Assembly: GCA_965369995.1 (NCBI GenBank)
Contig: CBDURO010000064.1
Location: forward strand, 1 to 5,802
Length of the DNA: 5,802 bases
Direction of reading: 5' to 3'
Origin: JAHJCW01 sp965369995
GTDB lineage: Bacteria > Fidelibacterota > Marinisomatia > Marinisomatales > JAHJCW01
Below, piece by piece: positions 1 to 5,775 of this stretch. Position 1 is the first letter of the stretch; the number at the start of each line of letters is the position of its first letter. The position numbers were made by a program, and so were the translations under genes. Under the pieces are notes generated by a model. The model made no database searches and was not told where the DNA came from. It saw nothing but the letters and a program-made list of their open reading frames with translations.

Positions 1-16
1 ATAATAGGTAACGCAT
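1..16 (-). CDS. 5' end of a divergent gene, cut by the window edge
   Basis: Only the first five codons are inside the window: ATG at 16-14 on the minus strand, giving MRYLL and then the edge. The start is supported by an SD sequence AGGAGA (complement of 24-29) placed seven bases before the ATG, the same quality of site as the other genes here. The product cannot be identified. The hydrophobic beginning would suit a signal peptide or membrane segment, but five residues prove nothing. The gene would be transcribed away from the operon, which makes 17-318 a divergent control region. Confidence 0.45.
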
Positions 17-23
17 AATAAGT

Positions 24-29
24 TCTCCT
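24..29 (-). promoter_or_regulatory. Ribosome binding site of the divergent partial gene
   Basis: The minus strand reads AGGAGA followed by seven bases and then ATG at 16. This site is the main reason for calling a gene start at the left edge. I found no convincing minus-strand promoter between it and position 120. A TATAAT (complement of 32-37) lies too close to the SD and has no -35 partner. Confidence 0.45.
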
Positions 30-91
30 AAATTATATTTACTTTTAGGATACGATTTTAGAATACAGTTTGTTCCAAAGATAGGTTGTTA

Positions 92-120
92 TTGATATAT
101 AGACCATTTAGTAGTATAAT
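92..120 (+). promoter_or_regulatory. Sigma70-like promoter of the operon
   Basis: TTGATA at 92-97 matches the -35 consensus in five of six positions and TATAAT at 115-120 matches the -10 consensus exactly. The spacer is 17 bases, the optimal length. The predicted transcription start is around 126-128, which gives a leader of about 190 bases before the first gene at 319. It is the best promoter match I found in the window. If the organism were a typical Bacteroidota, whose main sigma factor prefers TTTG/TAnnTTTG, this match would mean less. The strong SD sequences argue against that case. Confidence 0.6.
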
Positions 121-133
121 ATTTAACTAATAT

Positions 134-203
134 CCGCGAATTATAGCGCATTACGCCTAATGGTGACTCAATGGGCAGTCAATCTATAATTAAAAGTACG
201 CGG
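134..203 (+). ncRNA. Candidate structured leader RNA (nested three-way junction)
   Basis: Seen directly: CCGCG (134-138) and AATTATAG (139-146) are complementary to CTATAATT (184-191) and CGCGG (199-203), making 13 outer pairs interrupted by a seven-base bulge AAAAGTA (192-198). Inside lie two perfect five-pair hairpins, CATTA-CGCC-TAATG (149-162) and TGACT-CAATGGGC-AGTCA (164-181), joined by a single base. The two loops can pair with each other through GCC (155-157) and GGC (174-176). The element starts about seven bases after the predicted transcription start, which favours an RNA role. It matches no riboswitch or ribozyme class I know; the purine riboswitch shares the two-hairpin, kissing-loop plan but its conserved junction bases are absent. 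It could be a cis-regulator, a processed small RNA, a DNA cruciform or a protein-binding site. Confidence 0.4.
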
Positions 204-318
204 TGAGATGTACTATGGGAGTTACAATTCATATCGGGGGTATCCCTTCAAGTAATATTCCTACGTCTTCTTTGCAAAAAATTTCTATTCTATATTTCAT
301 TAAAAAAAGGATAAAAAC
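204..318 (+). promoter_or_regulatory. Rest of the operon leader with a possible anti-SD segment
   Basis: No gene is visible here. TATCCCTT (241-248) can pair with the ribosome binding segment AAGGATA (307-313) by seven pairs with one bulged C. The same bases can instead pair locally with the GGGGG run just before them (236-240). A weak hairpin TGTACT/AG-T-TACA (209-225) precedes this. Mutually exclusive pairings around an SD are typical of translational control, but these are short and found by eye. There is no intrinsic terminator in the leader. The SD of the first gene, AAGGAT at 307-312, is six bases before its ATG. Confidence 0.3.
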
Positions 319-870
319 ATGTTTAATAAATTTCTTTCCTTAATTATTATTATTTTTTTATCAAGTCAACTTTTCTCTCAGGAAAAAATAGGTTTCACGG
401 TTCGATTTGGTCAAGGAGGATTTACAGATGATCGATCTCCGATTGGAAAATTAGGAGGAGGACAACTTGCACTCGATATTAAACCAATAAATATTCCAAT
501 CGCCATTTCAATTTCTAATGAATATTATACAAACAGTGCTGATCCAACCCATTCTTATGAAATAGCTACGTTGACTGCTGTTAATATTCTTTACATGAAA
601 AAAGTATTAAAAACCGGAAGGGTAAATCTTTTTGCGGGAGGTGGTATAGGTTGGTTAGATGTTCCCAAAGATATAGATGAGTCAGATACAATGAATAGAG
701 GAATTGTGTATAATATCGAAGGTGGAATCAATATTAGAGCATTCTGGAAAATGGGATTCTATGGAATATATAAATATTTATATGCTAAGAAAGAAGTAAA
801 TAATGTGAATGTGATAGATTTCAGCGAACACATAGTCTTATTGGGCATTACGTTTAACTTTAGTTTTTAG
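319..870 (+). CDS. Small outer-membrane beta-barrel protein
   Basis: The product has 183 residues. Residues 1-20 form a signal peptide (Phe/Ile/Leu-rich core, cleavage probably after LFS, before Gln21). The mature part alternates polar and hydrophobic residues in strands rich in Gly and aromatic residues, for example the stretch around residues 95-112 with GGGIGW, and it ends in GITFNFSF. A C-terminal Phe on an amphipathic last strand is the usual recognition signal for insertion by the BAM complex. The length fits an eight-stranded barrel of the OMP_b-brl type. Such proteins are structural or adhesive and have no predictable ligand. The ATG follows AAGGAT with good spacing. This is the first gene after the predicted promoter and leader, so any leader regulation would act here first. 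The family-level call is solid; the function is unknown. Confidence 0.72.
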   Translation: MFNKFLSLIIIIFLSSQLFSQEKIGFTVRFGQGGFTDDRSPIGKLGGGQLALDIKPINIPIAISISNEYYTNSADPTHSYEIATLTAVNILYMKKVLKTGRVNLFAGGGIGWLDVPKDIDESDTMNRGIVYNIEGGINIRAFWKMGFYGIYKYLYAKKEVNNVNVIDFSEHIVLLGITFNFSF

Positions 871-923
871 ATGTCTTAAAGATTGGGATAAATCATTCAA
901 TAAAATTAAGTAAGGAGGGAAAA

Positions 924-1292
924 ATGAAAAAAAAGAACCGGAGTCTTTTAATCATTCGTTGGACAGCTAGAATCATAGCACTTTTTTTCATTTTAACAAT
1001 GCTATTGATTTTCTTCGCTAGTATCTTTAGTCCTGAGGAAAGCAAACCCACTGGAGTCGCATGGATAGGAATACTATTTATGCCAATAGGTGTTGTAGTC
1101 GGTTTAATACTTGCGTGGAAATGGGAAGGCTTGGGAGGCATTATTGCATTAGTAAGCTTGGTCGGTTTTCATTTGTTTTTAGTAATACGAAGTGGAACGT
1201 TTCGTTTGGTTCCATTTGCTGATTTAACAATCATTCCGGCAATTTTATTCTTAGTATATTGGTATTTGACAAAATCTACGAAGGATGCTTAA
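924..1292 (+). CDS. Four-helix inner-membrane protein, DUF7670-like
   Basis: The product has 122 residues. A basic start (MKKKNR) is followed by four hydrophobic segments at about 16-36, 44-65, 70-88 and 95-114, and a short charged tail. The sequence AWKWEGLGG after helix 2 and the RWTARIIALFF beginning recall small bacterial membrane proteins annotated as DUF7670; this is from memory and unverified. No catalytic motif is visible. The start is clear: AAGGAGG at 912-918 lies five bases before the ATG, the strongest SD in the window. It is 53 bases after the barrel gene and 13 before the next, so it is probably co-transcribed, although the wider upstream gap leaves room for an additional start site. 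Topology by charge puts both ends in the cytoplasm. Function unknown. Confidence 0.78.
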   Translation: MKKKNRSLLIIRWTARIIALFFILTMLLIFFASIFSPEESKPTGVAWIGILFMPIGVVVGLILAWKWEGLGGIIALVSLVGFHLFLVIRSGTFRLVPFADLTIIPAILFLVYWYLTKSTKDA

Positions 1293-1305
1293 TAATATAT
1301 AAAAC

Positions 1306-2451
1306 ATGAAATATCTCTTAACATTTATTATACTCCTTATTCAAATCGGCTTTTCTCAAGAGCCAATTATGCCTCGTATTTGCGGTATTATTATTGATGC
1401 TGAGACTCGGGAACCGATTGCATATGCAAATATATTCATATCAAATTCAAGTATTGGTTGCGCGTCTGATAAAAATGGATACTTTGAATTGAGAAATCTT
1501 CCTTATGGCAGGTACGAGATTATTGCTTCCGTTATAGGCTACGAAGTGCTAAATGCTAAAATCGGAATATATAACGATAGTAGACGAAACCTCCGATTTG
1601 AAATGTATAAACAACCTATTCAGTTCCCGGAAGTCATCGTTTCAGCGAAAGAATCATGGAAAAGAAGTAGCCAATTGAAGCAATTTAGAAAGAATCTATT
1701 AGGAACTAGCCAAAACGGTAAAAAATCCTACATTAAAAATGAGGATGTAATACGTTTCAATGACGATAGATATGGTATGTTCATCGCATATGCGGATGAA
1801 CCACTTGAAATCATAAACAACTCTTTAGGATATCGCATTCACTATGTATTAGAAGATTTTGAATTAACAAAAGATTATGTTAAATATACCGGCTATCCGC
1901 ACTTTATTGAACAAACCGCAATTACTTATCATGACTCTGTTGATTGGCCGGAAAACCGCGAGAAGACTTACACCGGTTCCTTAAGACACTTTTTAACTAC
2001 CATTTGTGAGAACTATGAAATAACTCAGGGAGATACAGCAAAAAGAAAATATAGATTTAATTTGGCAGATGTAATAGAACACAAAGTTAAAGTTACTTAT
2101 GGAGATATAACTCATATCGAAGATCAAGGATTCTATGTACTTCAAACAGTTGGACGATCAGGTCGGAAGCTTGTTAATACAAATAGGTTTCTTTCCGAAA
2201 CCGATAATCCCAATGAAATGTACTTTCATTTTGAGGGTTCTTTGAGTGTTCACTATGACAATGAATTCTTTCCATTTGAAAATAGACTTGGTACGAAAAA
2301 GACATCATGGATAGAAATAACTTGTGATTCAACTGTATTAGATAAGCAAGGCCGTTATTTTGACATATATGCAATAAATACTTCCGGGCTTTGGTCTAAA
2401 GAAAGAGTAGCAGACATGCTGCCGTTTGATTACATAATTGGAGAAGAATAA
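1306..2451 (+). CDS. Secreted CarboxypepD_reg-like domain protein
   Basis: The product has 381 residues. Residues 1-17 are a signal peptide (cleavage around GFS/Q). Residues 25-90 form a carboxypeptidase-regulatory-like beta-sandwich: GIIIDAETREPIAYANIFI, then the GYF turn (58-60), LPYGRYEI and the IGYE motif (77-80). A short linker with VIVSAKES (about 109-116) leads to a domain of about 265 residues shared by many Bacteroidota/FCB proteins, recognisable by the PLEIINNSLGYRIHYVLEDFE segment and YTGSLRHFL. Unlike SusC/TonB receptors there is no plug or barrel, so it is not a transporter. It probably sits in the periplasm or at the surface and binds protein or polysaccharide; its role is unproven. 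No SD is visible in the AT-only 13-base gap, although AAGGA lies about 21 bases upstream. Initiation may depend on coupling to the preceding gene or on an A/U-rich leader. Confidence 0.82.
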   Translation: MKYLLTFIILLIQIGFSQEPIMPRICGIIIDAETREPIAYANIFISNSSIGCASDKNGYFELRNLPYGRYEIIASVIGYEVLNAKIGIYNDSRRNLRFEMYKQPIQFPEVIVSAKESWKRSSQLKQFRKNLLGTSQNGKKSYIKNEDVIRFNDDRYGMFIAYADEPLEIINNSLGYRIHYVLEDFELTKDYVKYTGYPHFIEQTAITYHDSVDWPENREKTYTGSLRHFLTTICENYEITQGDTAKRKYRFNLADVIEHKVKVTYGDITHIEDQGFYVLQTVGRSGRKLVNTNRFLSETDNPNEMYFHFEGSLSVHYDNEFFPFENRLGTKKTSWIEITCDSTVLDKQGRYFDIYAINTSGLWSKERVADMLPFDYIIGEE

Positions 2452-2453
2452 AA

Positions 2454-2996
2454 ATGAAAATGAAACACATTTTAACAGCAGTTATTGTTATCCTAGTGTA
2501 TAATTGTTCTACACCGTATCAACCTAAAGGAGCACTTGGAGGCTATAGTTCTAATCAACTGAAAGAGAACAATTTCAAAGTATCATTTAAGGGCAATCAA
2601 CATACAACAGCACAAACTGTTTTTGATTACCTACTACGTAGATGTGCTGAGATCACAATTGAAGAAGGATATAAATATTTCATTATTTATGAAGATAGTA
2701 GCTATGTCGATAGAACCGTTTTTACTGACGAACCTGAGCTTGATGATAAAATTGCGGCTTCTCGAAAAGATAATTATTTACTTGACAGACAACCTGTAAT
2801 AGATACTAATCCACGACAAACATTAAACGACCAAAAAACCAAAATTGTTAGAACTTATAAATATTCATTTATAGATAATGAAACCACAGATGTAGTAGGT
2901 GTTTTTAAAATTCAAATATTTGATGAACAAATAGAAGGTTATGAAGACTACTTTTTCTCAGCATTGGAGATATTGAAAAAATATGATGTAGAGTAA
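2454..2996 (+). CDS. CC0125/CC1285-type lipoprotein
   Basis: The product has 180 residues. A lipoprotein signal peptide ends in the lipobox VYNC with the acylated Cys at residue 18; Tyr at -2 and Asn at -1 are unusual compared with the common L-A-G-C. Ser at +2 suggests transport to the outer membrane, going by the E. coli rule. Residues 20-78 carry the pattern I associate with the CC0125/CC1285 lipoprotein family: TPYQPKG, GGYS, then NNFKVSFKGN, YLLRRCAEIT and EEGYKYFII. The family has no known activity; members are usually proteobacterial. The C-terminal half (about 80-180) is charged and less conserved in my memory of the family. The start lies two bases after the previous stop, with GGAGAAG (2440-2446) inside the end of the upstream gene, so translation is tightly coupled. 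A second ATG two codons in is possible. Confidence 0.75.
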   Translation: MKMKHILTAVIVILVYNCSTPYQPKGALGGYSSNQLKENNFKVSFKGNQHTTAQTVFDYLLRRCAEITIEEGYKYFIIYEDSSYVDRTVFTDEPELDDKIAASRKDNYLLDRQPVIDTNPRQTLNDQKTKIVRTYKYSFIDNETTDVVGVFKIQIFDEQIEGYEDYFFSALEILKKYDVE

Positions 2997-3022
2997 TTAA
3001 TTTGGCAATAAAGTTGAAGAAC

Positions 3023-3027
3023 AGGAG
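3023..3027 (+). promoter_or_regulatory. SD that fixes a GTG start for the nucleotidase
   Basis: AGGAG lies seven bases before GTG at 3035. The only earlier in-frame candidate, TTG at 3002, has no SD and would add 11 charged residues ahead of the signal peptide. This supports GTG 3035 as the true start. Confidence 0.7.
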
Positions 3028-3034
3028 ACAAAAA

Positions 3035-4495
3035 GTGACTAGAAATATATTAAAATATTCAATCCTAGTATTTTTAATTCTATTACTATTTTATAATTGT
3101 AAAAATAACTCACATGATAATGAAGATACTCAAAATATAATCATCCTATATACGAATGATGAACACGGTTGGATAGAAAAATCAGATTATACAAATGGTG
3201 CTGCAAATATGATGGGATTATGGCGTGAGGACGAGGGATATGATGGTGATGATAGATATTTAATTTTAAGTGGTGGTGACAATTGGACCGGCCCCGCCAT
3301 TTCCACGTGGTTTGAAGGAGAATCCACTGTTGATGTAATGAATGCTATGGAATATGATGCATCCGCCATCGGGAATCATGAATTTGACTTTAAAGTTGAA
3401 GGATTATATGACCGGATTGAGCAGGCAGATTTTCCTTACCTATCAGCAAATATTCGTGAAAAAGCTAGCGGTGAAATTCCCGATTTTGCAACTCCCTATA
3501 TAATAAAAGATATTGATGGAGTGATAGTCGGTATTCTTGGATTGACAACAATAACTACGCCATGGACTACATTCCCTGACCATGTAGCTGACTATGATTT
3601 TATTGATTATGCAACAGCATTAGAGGAAGTTGTTCCTAAAGTTAAAGCAGATGGCGCTGAATTGTTAATCGTAACAGGTCATATTTGCTACCCGGAGATT
3701 GTCGCATTAGCGCCTACTTTGGTTGAATTGGGAATTTCTGTTATTGGCGGCGGACATTGCCACAATGATTTAGTAGGTGAAATTTTGAATGGCGTTGCCG
3801 TTATAAAAAGTACCGCCTATATGCAGAGCTATGCAAAGGTTGAAATAACTTATGATAAGATTGAAAAAGAAATTATCAATATGGAACCAAGCGTTCATTT
3901 AAATGAGGGTGGGAATCCCGATCAAACGGTTTCCGATGTGGTTTCGTATTGGAGAACGCAGACAGATGCTGAATTGTCCGATGTTATCGGTTATACCGAT
4001 AGCGAAATAGTTAGAGAATCTAGTACGATGCATAATATGGTAGTTGATTCTTGGTTGCATCAATATCCGACCGCTGATATTGCGATGACAAATGCTGGTG
4101 GAATCAGGCAGTCAATTCCTGCTGGTGATATCACAAAAGAAGTTATTATTGGAGTATTGCCGTTCCAAAACTTTATTATTGAGTTACAATTGACCGGAGC
4201 GGAGGTGATTAATTGTACCGGATACGCCGATATGATATACGGCGGAATGACTACGGTTGGTGGCTATTTCCTATTAGATGGCACTGAAATAGATAATGGA
4301 ACTACCTATAGTGTGTTAACGACGGATTATTTGTATGCGAGAAATGATTATAGATTCCCGTTTAGTCAATATGACTCAAACCCATATTACACTTCAATGA
4401 ATTATCATCAACCAACCATTGATTGGATTACTTCACTAAATACATCATCCGGTAATCCATTGGACAATTATTTAGATAATACGGCAAGGAGATGA
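3035..4495 (+). CDS. Lipoprotein 5'-nucleotidase / UDP-sugar hydrolase
   Basis: The product has 486 residues from GTG. It is a two-domain metallophosphatase of the UshA/CD73 family that hydrolyses extracellular nucleotides (or UDP-sugars) to nucleoside and phosphate. A lipoprotein signal ends in FYNC with Cys22. The N-terminal metallophosphatase domain shows all metal-site motifs: NDEHG (Asp42, His44), GGD (Asp82), GNHEFD (Asn114, His115, Asp118 of the catalytic dyad), VTGH (His216) and GGGHCH (His241, His243). The C-terminal substrate domain carries NAGGIR (353-358) and LPFQN (375-379). With these residues intact it should be active. I could not place the two aromatic residues that sandwich the base, so the preferred substrate is open. 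It starts 38 bases after the lipoprotein gene, in the same operon. Anchoring by lipid instead of free periplasmic release suits surface nucleotide or phosphate scavenging. Confidence 0.9.
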   Translation: MTRNILKYSILVFLILLLFYNCKNNSHDNEDTQNIIILYTNDEHGWIEKSDYTNGAANMMGLWREDEGYDGDDRYLILSGGDNWTGPAISTWFEGESTVDVMNAMEYDASAIGNHEFDFKVEGLYDRIEQADFPYLSANIREKASGEIPDFATPYIIKDIDGVIVGILGLTTITTPWTTFPDHVADYDFIDYATALEEVVPKVKADGAELLIVTGHICYPEIVALAPTLVELGISVIGGGHCHNDLVGEILNGVAVIKSTAYMQSYAKVEITYDKIEKEIINMEPSVHLNEGGNPDQTVSDVVSYWRTQTDAELSDVIGYTDSEIVRESSTMHNMVVDSWLHQYPTADIAMTNAGGIRQSIPAGDITKEVIIGVLPFQNFIIELQLTGAEVINCTGYADMIYGGMTTVGGYFLLDGTEIDNGTTYSVLTTDYLYARNDYRFPFSQYDSNPYYTSMNYHQPTIDWITSLNTSSGNPLDNYLDNTARR

Positions 4496-4517
4496 TAACT
4501 AAATATTTCATTAACAA

Positions 4518-4524
4518 AGAGGAG
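4518..4524 (+). promoter_or_regulatory. SD that fixes the start of the first small exported protein
   Basis: AGAGGAG lies six bases before ATG 4531. An earlier in-frame ATG at 4492 overlaps the nucleotidase stop codon, but the purine run before it directly abuts that ATG, and it would place 13 polar residues ahead of a clean signal peptide. ATG 4531 is therefore the better start. Confidence 0.75.
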
Positions 4525-4530
4525 AAAAAG

Positions 4531-4977
4531 ATGAAAACAATACTACGTATTAGTTTTGTGATTGTACTGCTATGCTTATTTGTGTTGCCGGTACAAGCAC
4601 AATCAGACCGCGTTTATGAACGAGGTTCAGTATGGGGCATTACCTATGTAGAAACAAAACCGGGTCATTTTGACGATTATCTAATAGATCTTTCAAAAGT
4701 TTGGAAGAAATTTCTTGATGCACAAATAAAGGATGGGCTAATTCTATCATATAAAATGCTCAGCATCGCATCTGTGCGTGATAATGAGCCAAATCTAATA
4801 TTGATGGTTGAATTTAAAAATTGGGCTACCTTTGATACTCCAGATGAATATTACGATAAATTGACTGAAAAAATAATGGGATCATTAGAAAAGGCTGACC
4901 AATCAAATATCGATCGTGGGGAATTACGTACACTCCGAGGTGGCGTTACTGCTGTAGAGCTTTTATTCAAGAAATAA
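4531..4977 (+). CDS. Exported small alpha/beta protein, probable dimeric-barrel fold (copy 1)
   Basis: The product has 148 residues from ATG 4531. Residues 1-23 are a signal peptide with cleavage after VQA. The mature protein shows the strand-helix-strand order of a ferredoxin-like (dimeric alpha-beta barrel) domain: SVWGITYVETKPGHF (33-47), an amphipathic helix with VWKKFLDAQIKDG, then ILSYKML, NLILMVEFKNW and a second helix, ending in a basic RGELRTLRGG segment and VELLFKK. I recall similar uncharacterised exported proteins with the pattern YVKVKPG...W...GLILSYK...NLILMVEYKN in Acidobacteriota, Gemmatimonadota and Proteobacteria; none has a known activity that I can name. No metal or haem ligand stands out. 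It lies 35 bases after the nucleotidase and 22 before a similar gene, probably a paralogue. A ligand-binding periplasmic role is possible but unproven. Confidence 0.75.
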   Translation: MKTILRISFVIVLLCLFVLPVQAQSDRVYERGSVWGITYVETKPGHFDDYLIDLSKVWKKFLDAQIKDGLILSYKMLSIASVRDNEPNLILMVEFKNWATFDTPDEYYDKLTEKIMGSLEKADQSNIDRGELRTLRGGVTAVELLFKK

Positions 4978-4999
4978 CCATTAACAAACAGGAGGTTAC

Positions 5000-5440
5000 A
5001 TGAACAAAACAACAATCAGAGTAATTGTAGCAGTATTGGTAATTCTGCTATTCATTCCAAGCTTAGTAATGGCACAGGATAAAGGTAAGACGGTACATTG
5101 GGAAATTGTCCAATATCATGTTGATAGAGCAAAGATAGACAGCTTAAAAATATTAGAAGAAACCTACTATACTAAAATTGTTGCAGAGGCAAAGCGGTTA
5201 GGATTTTTAATAGATTCTGCTATGCTAATTATGAAATTCGGAGACGATGAATACAATGTGGTAGAAGTGAATAAATATCCATCATGGGCGGCAATAGATG
5301 ATAATTTTGGTTGGGAGGGTGCTTTTAAATCTGTTGAGCCTGACAAAAAGAAAAGAGATGAAATTCGAGATGCATATAGATGGTTATTTGAAGGAAAGGA
5401 CAGAAAAAGCGCAATTTATTACGAGGCAGCTGAATACTAG
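5000..5440 (+). CDS. Exported small alpha/beta protein, probable dimeric-barrel fold (copy 2)
   Basis: The product has 146 residues. The signal peptide covers residues 1-25 (cleavage after VMA). The layout repeats that of the preceding gene: first strand TVHWEIVQYHVDRAK, a long helix (about 46-70), GFLIDSAMLIM, then YNVVEVNKYPSWAAID where the neighbour has LILMVEFKNWATFD, and a last charged helix ending in YYEAAEY. Identity between the two is low, so they are diverged paralogues or independent members of one fold. The C-terminal half is strongly charged (DKKKRDEIRD). The start is firm: AGGAGG at 4990-4995 lies four bases before ATG. It is the last gene of the operon; the terminator follows 20 bases after its stop. 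Function unknown. Confidence 0.75.
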   Translation: MNKTTIRVIVAVLVILLFIPSLVMAQDKGKTVHWEIVQYHVDRAKIDSLKILEETYYTKIVAEAKRLGFLIDSAMLIMKFGDDEYNVVEVNKYPSWAAIDDNFGWEGAFKSVEPDKKKRDEIRDAYRWLFEGKDRKSAIYYEAAEY

Positions 5441-5459
5441 AAAAATTATCGATAAGGTT

Positions 5460-5493
5460 AAAAAAACCGCCCCAAAACGGGGCGGTTTTTTTT
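5460..5493. terminator. Bidirectional Rho-independent terminator
   Basis: CCGCCCC (5467-5473) pairs with GGGGCGG (5479-5485) around the loop AAAAC. The stem is flanked by an A run (5460-5466) and a T run (5486-5493), so each strand has a GC stem followed by a U tract. It sits between the stop of the operon (5440) and the stop of the convergent minus-strand gene (5513) and would end transcription from both sides. Confidence 0.93.
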
Positions 5494-5512
5494 ATTCAAT
5501 ATTTAGTAAAGA

Positions 5513-5713
5513 TTATTTCTTAAACATTCTATATAGCATTAATATTAACAGGACAATAAACGATATGTAGAAGTACCACATATATTTTAGTACAAATTCC
5601 GAGTAGTACGCACCAAAAATCATTCCACCCACAACAACAAGCAATTTTAGTATTCCAATATCCCAAACAGTGGTTGCTTTAACTTTTGAATCTATATATT
5701 TAAATAAACTCAT
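5513..5713 (-). CDS. Small two-helix membrane protein
   Basis: The product has 66 residues on the minus strand. An amphipathic, charged N-terminus (MSLFKYIDSKVKATTVWDIG) is followed by two membrane helices at about 20-37 and 44-63 and the basic tail YRMFKK. Many bacteria have such short proteins with a K/T-rich start, a W-D-I/L-G-type turn and two helices; I know of no assigned function. The start is well supported by AGGGAGG (complement of 5720-5726) six bases before ATG at 5713. It converges on the operon and shares the bidirectional terminator. No clear promoter was found in the 89 bases upstream. A holin-like role cannot be excluded by shape, but there is no phage context. Confidence 0.75.
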   Translation of the reverse strand: MSLFKYIDSKVKATTVWDIGILKLLVVVGGMIFGAYYSEFVLKYMWYFYISFIVLLILMLYRMFKK

Positions 5714-5759
5714 ATTAAACCTCCCTATTGTTAATATAAACTAACTATAACTGCTTTGC

Positions 5760-5775
5760 TAAAACAACCGTTTTA
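5760..5775. repeat. Short inverted repeat upstream of the minus-strand gene
   Basis: TAAAAC and GTTTTA form a perfect six-base inverted repeat around AACC, 47 bases before the start of the small membrane-protein gene. It could be an operator, but in AT-rich DNA a repeat of this size can arise by chance. Confidence 0.25.

Noticed and set aside
121..203. Integron attC-like recombination site
   Set aside because: ATTTAAC at 121-127 fits the RYYYAAC core and a folded stem follows, but there is no matching GTTRRRY at the other end on either strand and no integrase or cassette structure nearby.
134..203. Purine riboswitch or hammerhead ribozyme
   Set aside because: The overall shape is similar, but the conserved junction bases of the purine aptamer and the CUGAUGA/GAAA core of the hammerhead are absent.
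208..255. Fifteen-codon Tyr-rich reading frame MYYGSYNSYRGYPFK as a leader peptide
   Set aside because: The purine run directly abuts its ATG with no spacing, there is no attenuator after it, and a frame this short is expected by chance.
272..296. Second promoter TTGCAA / TATATT close to the barrel gene
   Set aside because: The spacer is only 13 bases and the Bacteroidota-type alternative does not fit the required spacing.
893..1141. Minus-strand reading frame opposite the four-helix protein gene
   Set aside because: It is antisense to a well-supported gene with a strong SD and its product resembles no protein.
3002..3034. TTG start giving an 11-residue longer nucleotidase
   Set aside because: There is no SD before the TTG, while AGGAG is ideally placed before GTG 3035, which also gives a lipoprotein signal of normal length.
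3187..3369. Minus-strand reading frame within the nucleotidase gene
   Set aside because: It lies antisense to the catalytic metal-binding motifs of an intact enzyme; it is a shadow frame.
5298..5570. Plus-strand reading frame overlapping the end of the operon
   Set aside because: It runs out of frame through the last gene and straight across the terminator hairpin, with no SD or signal of its own.
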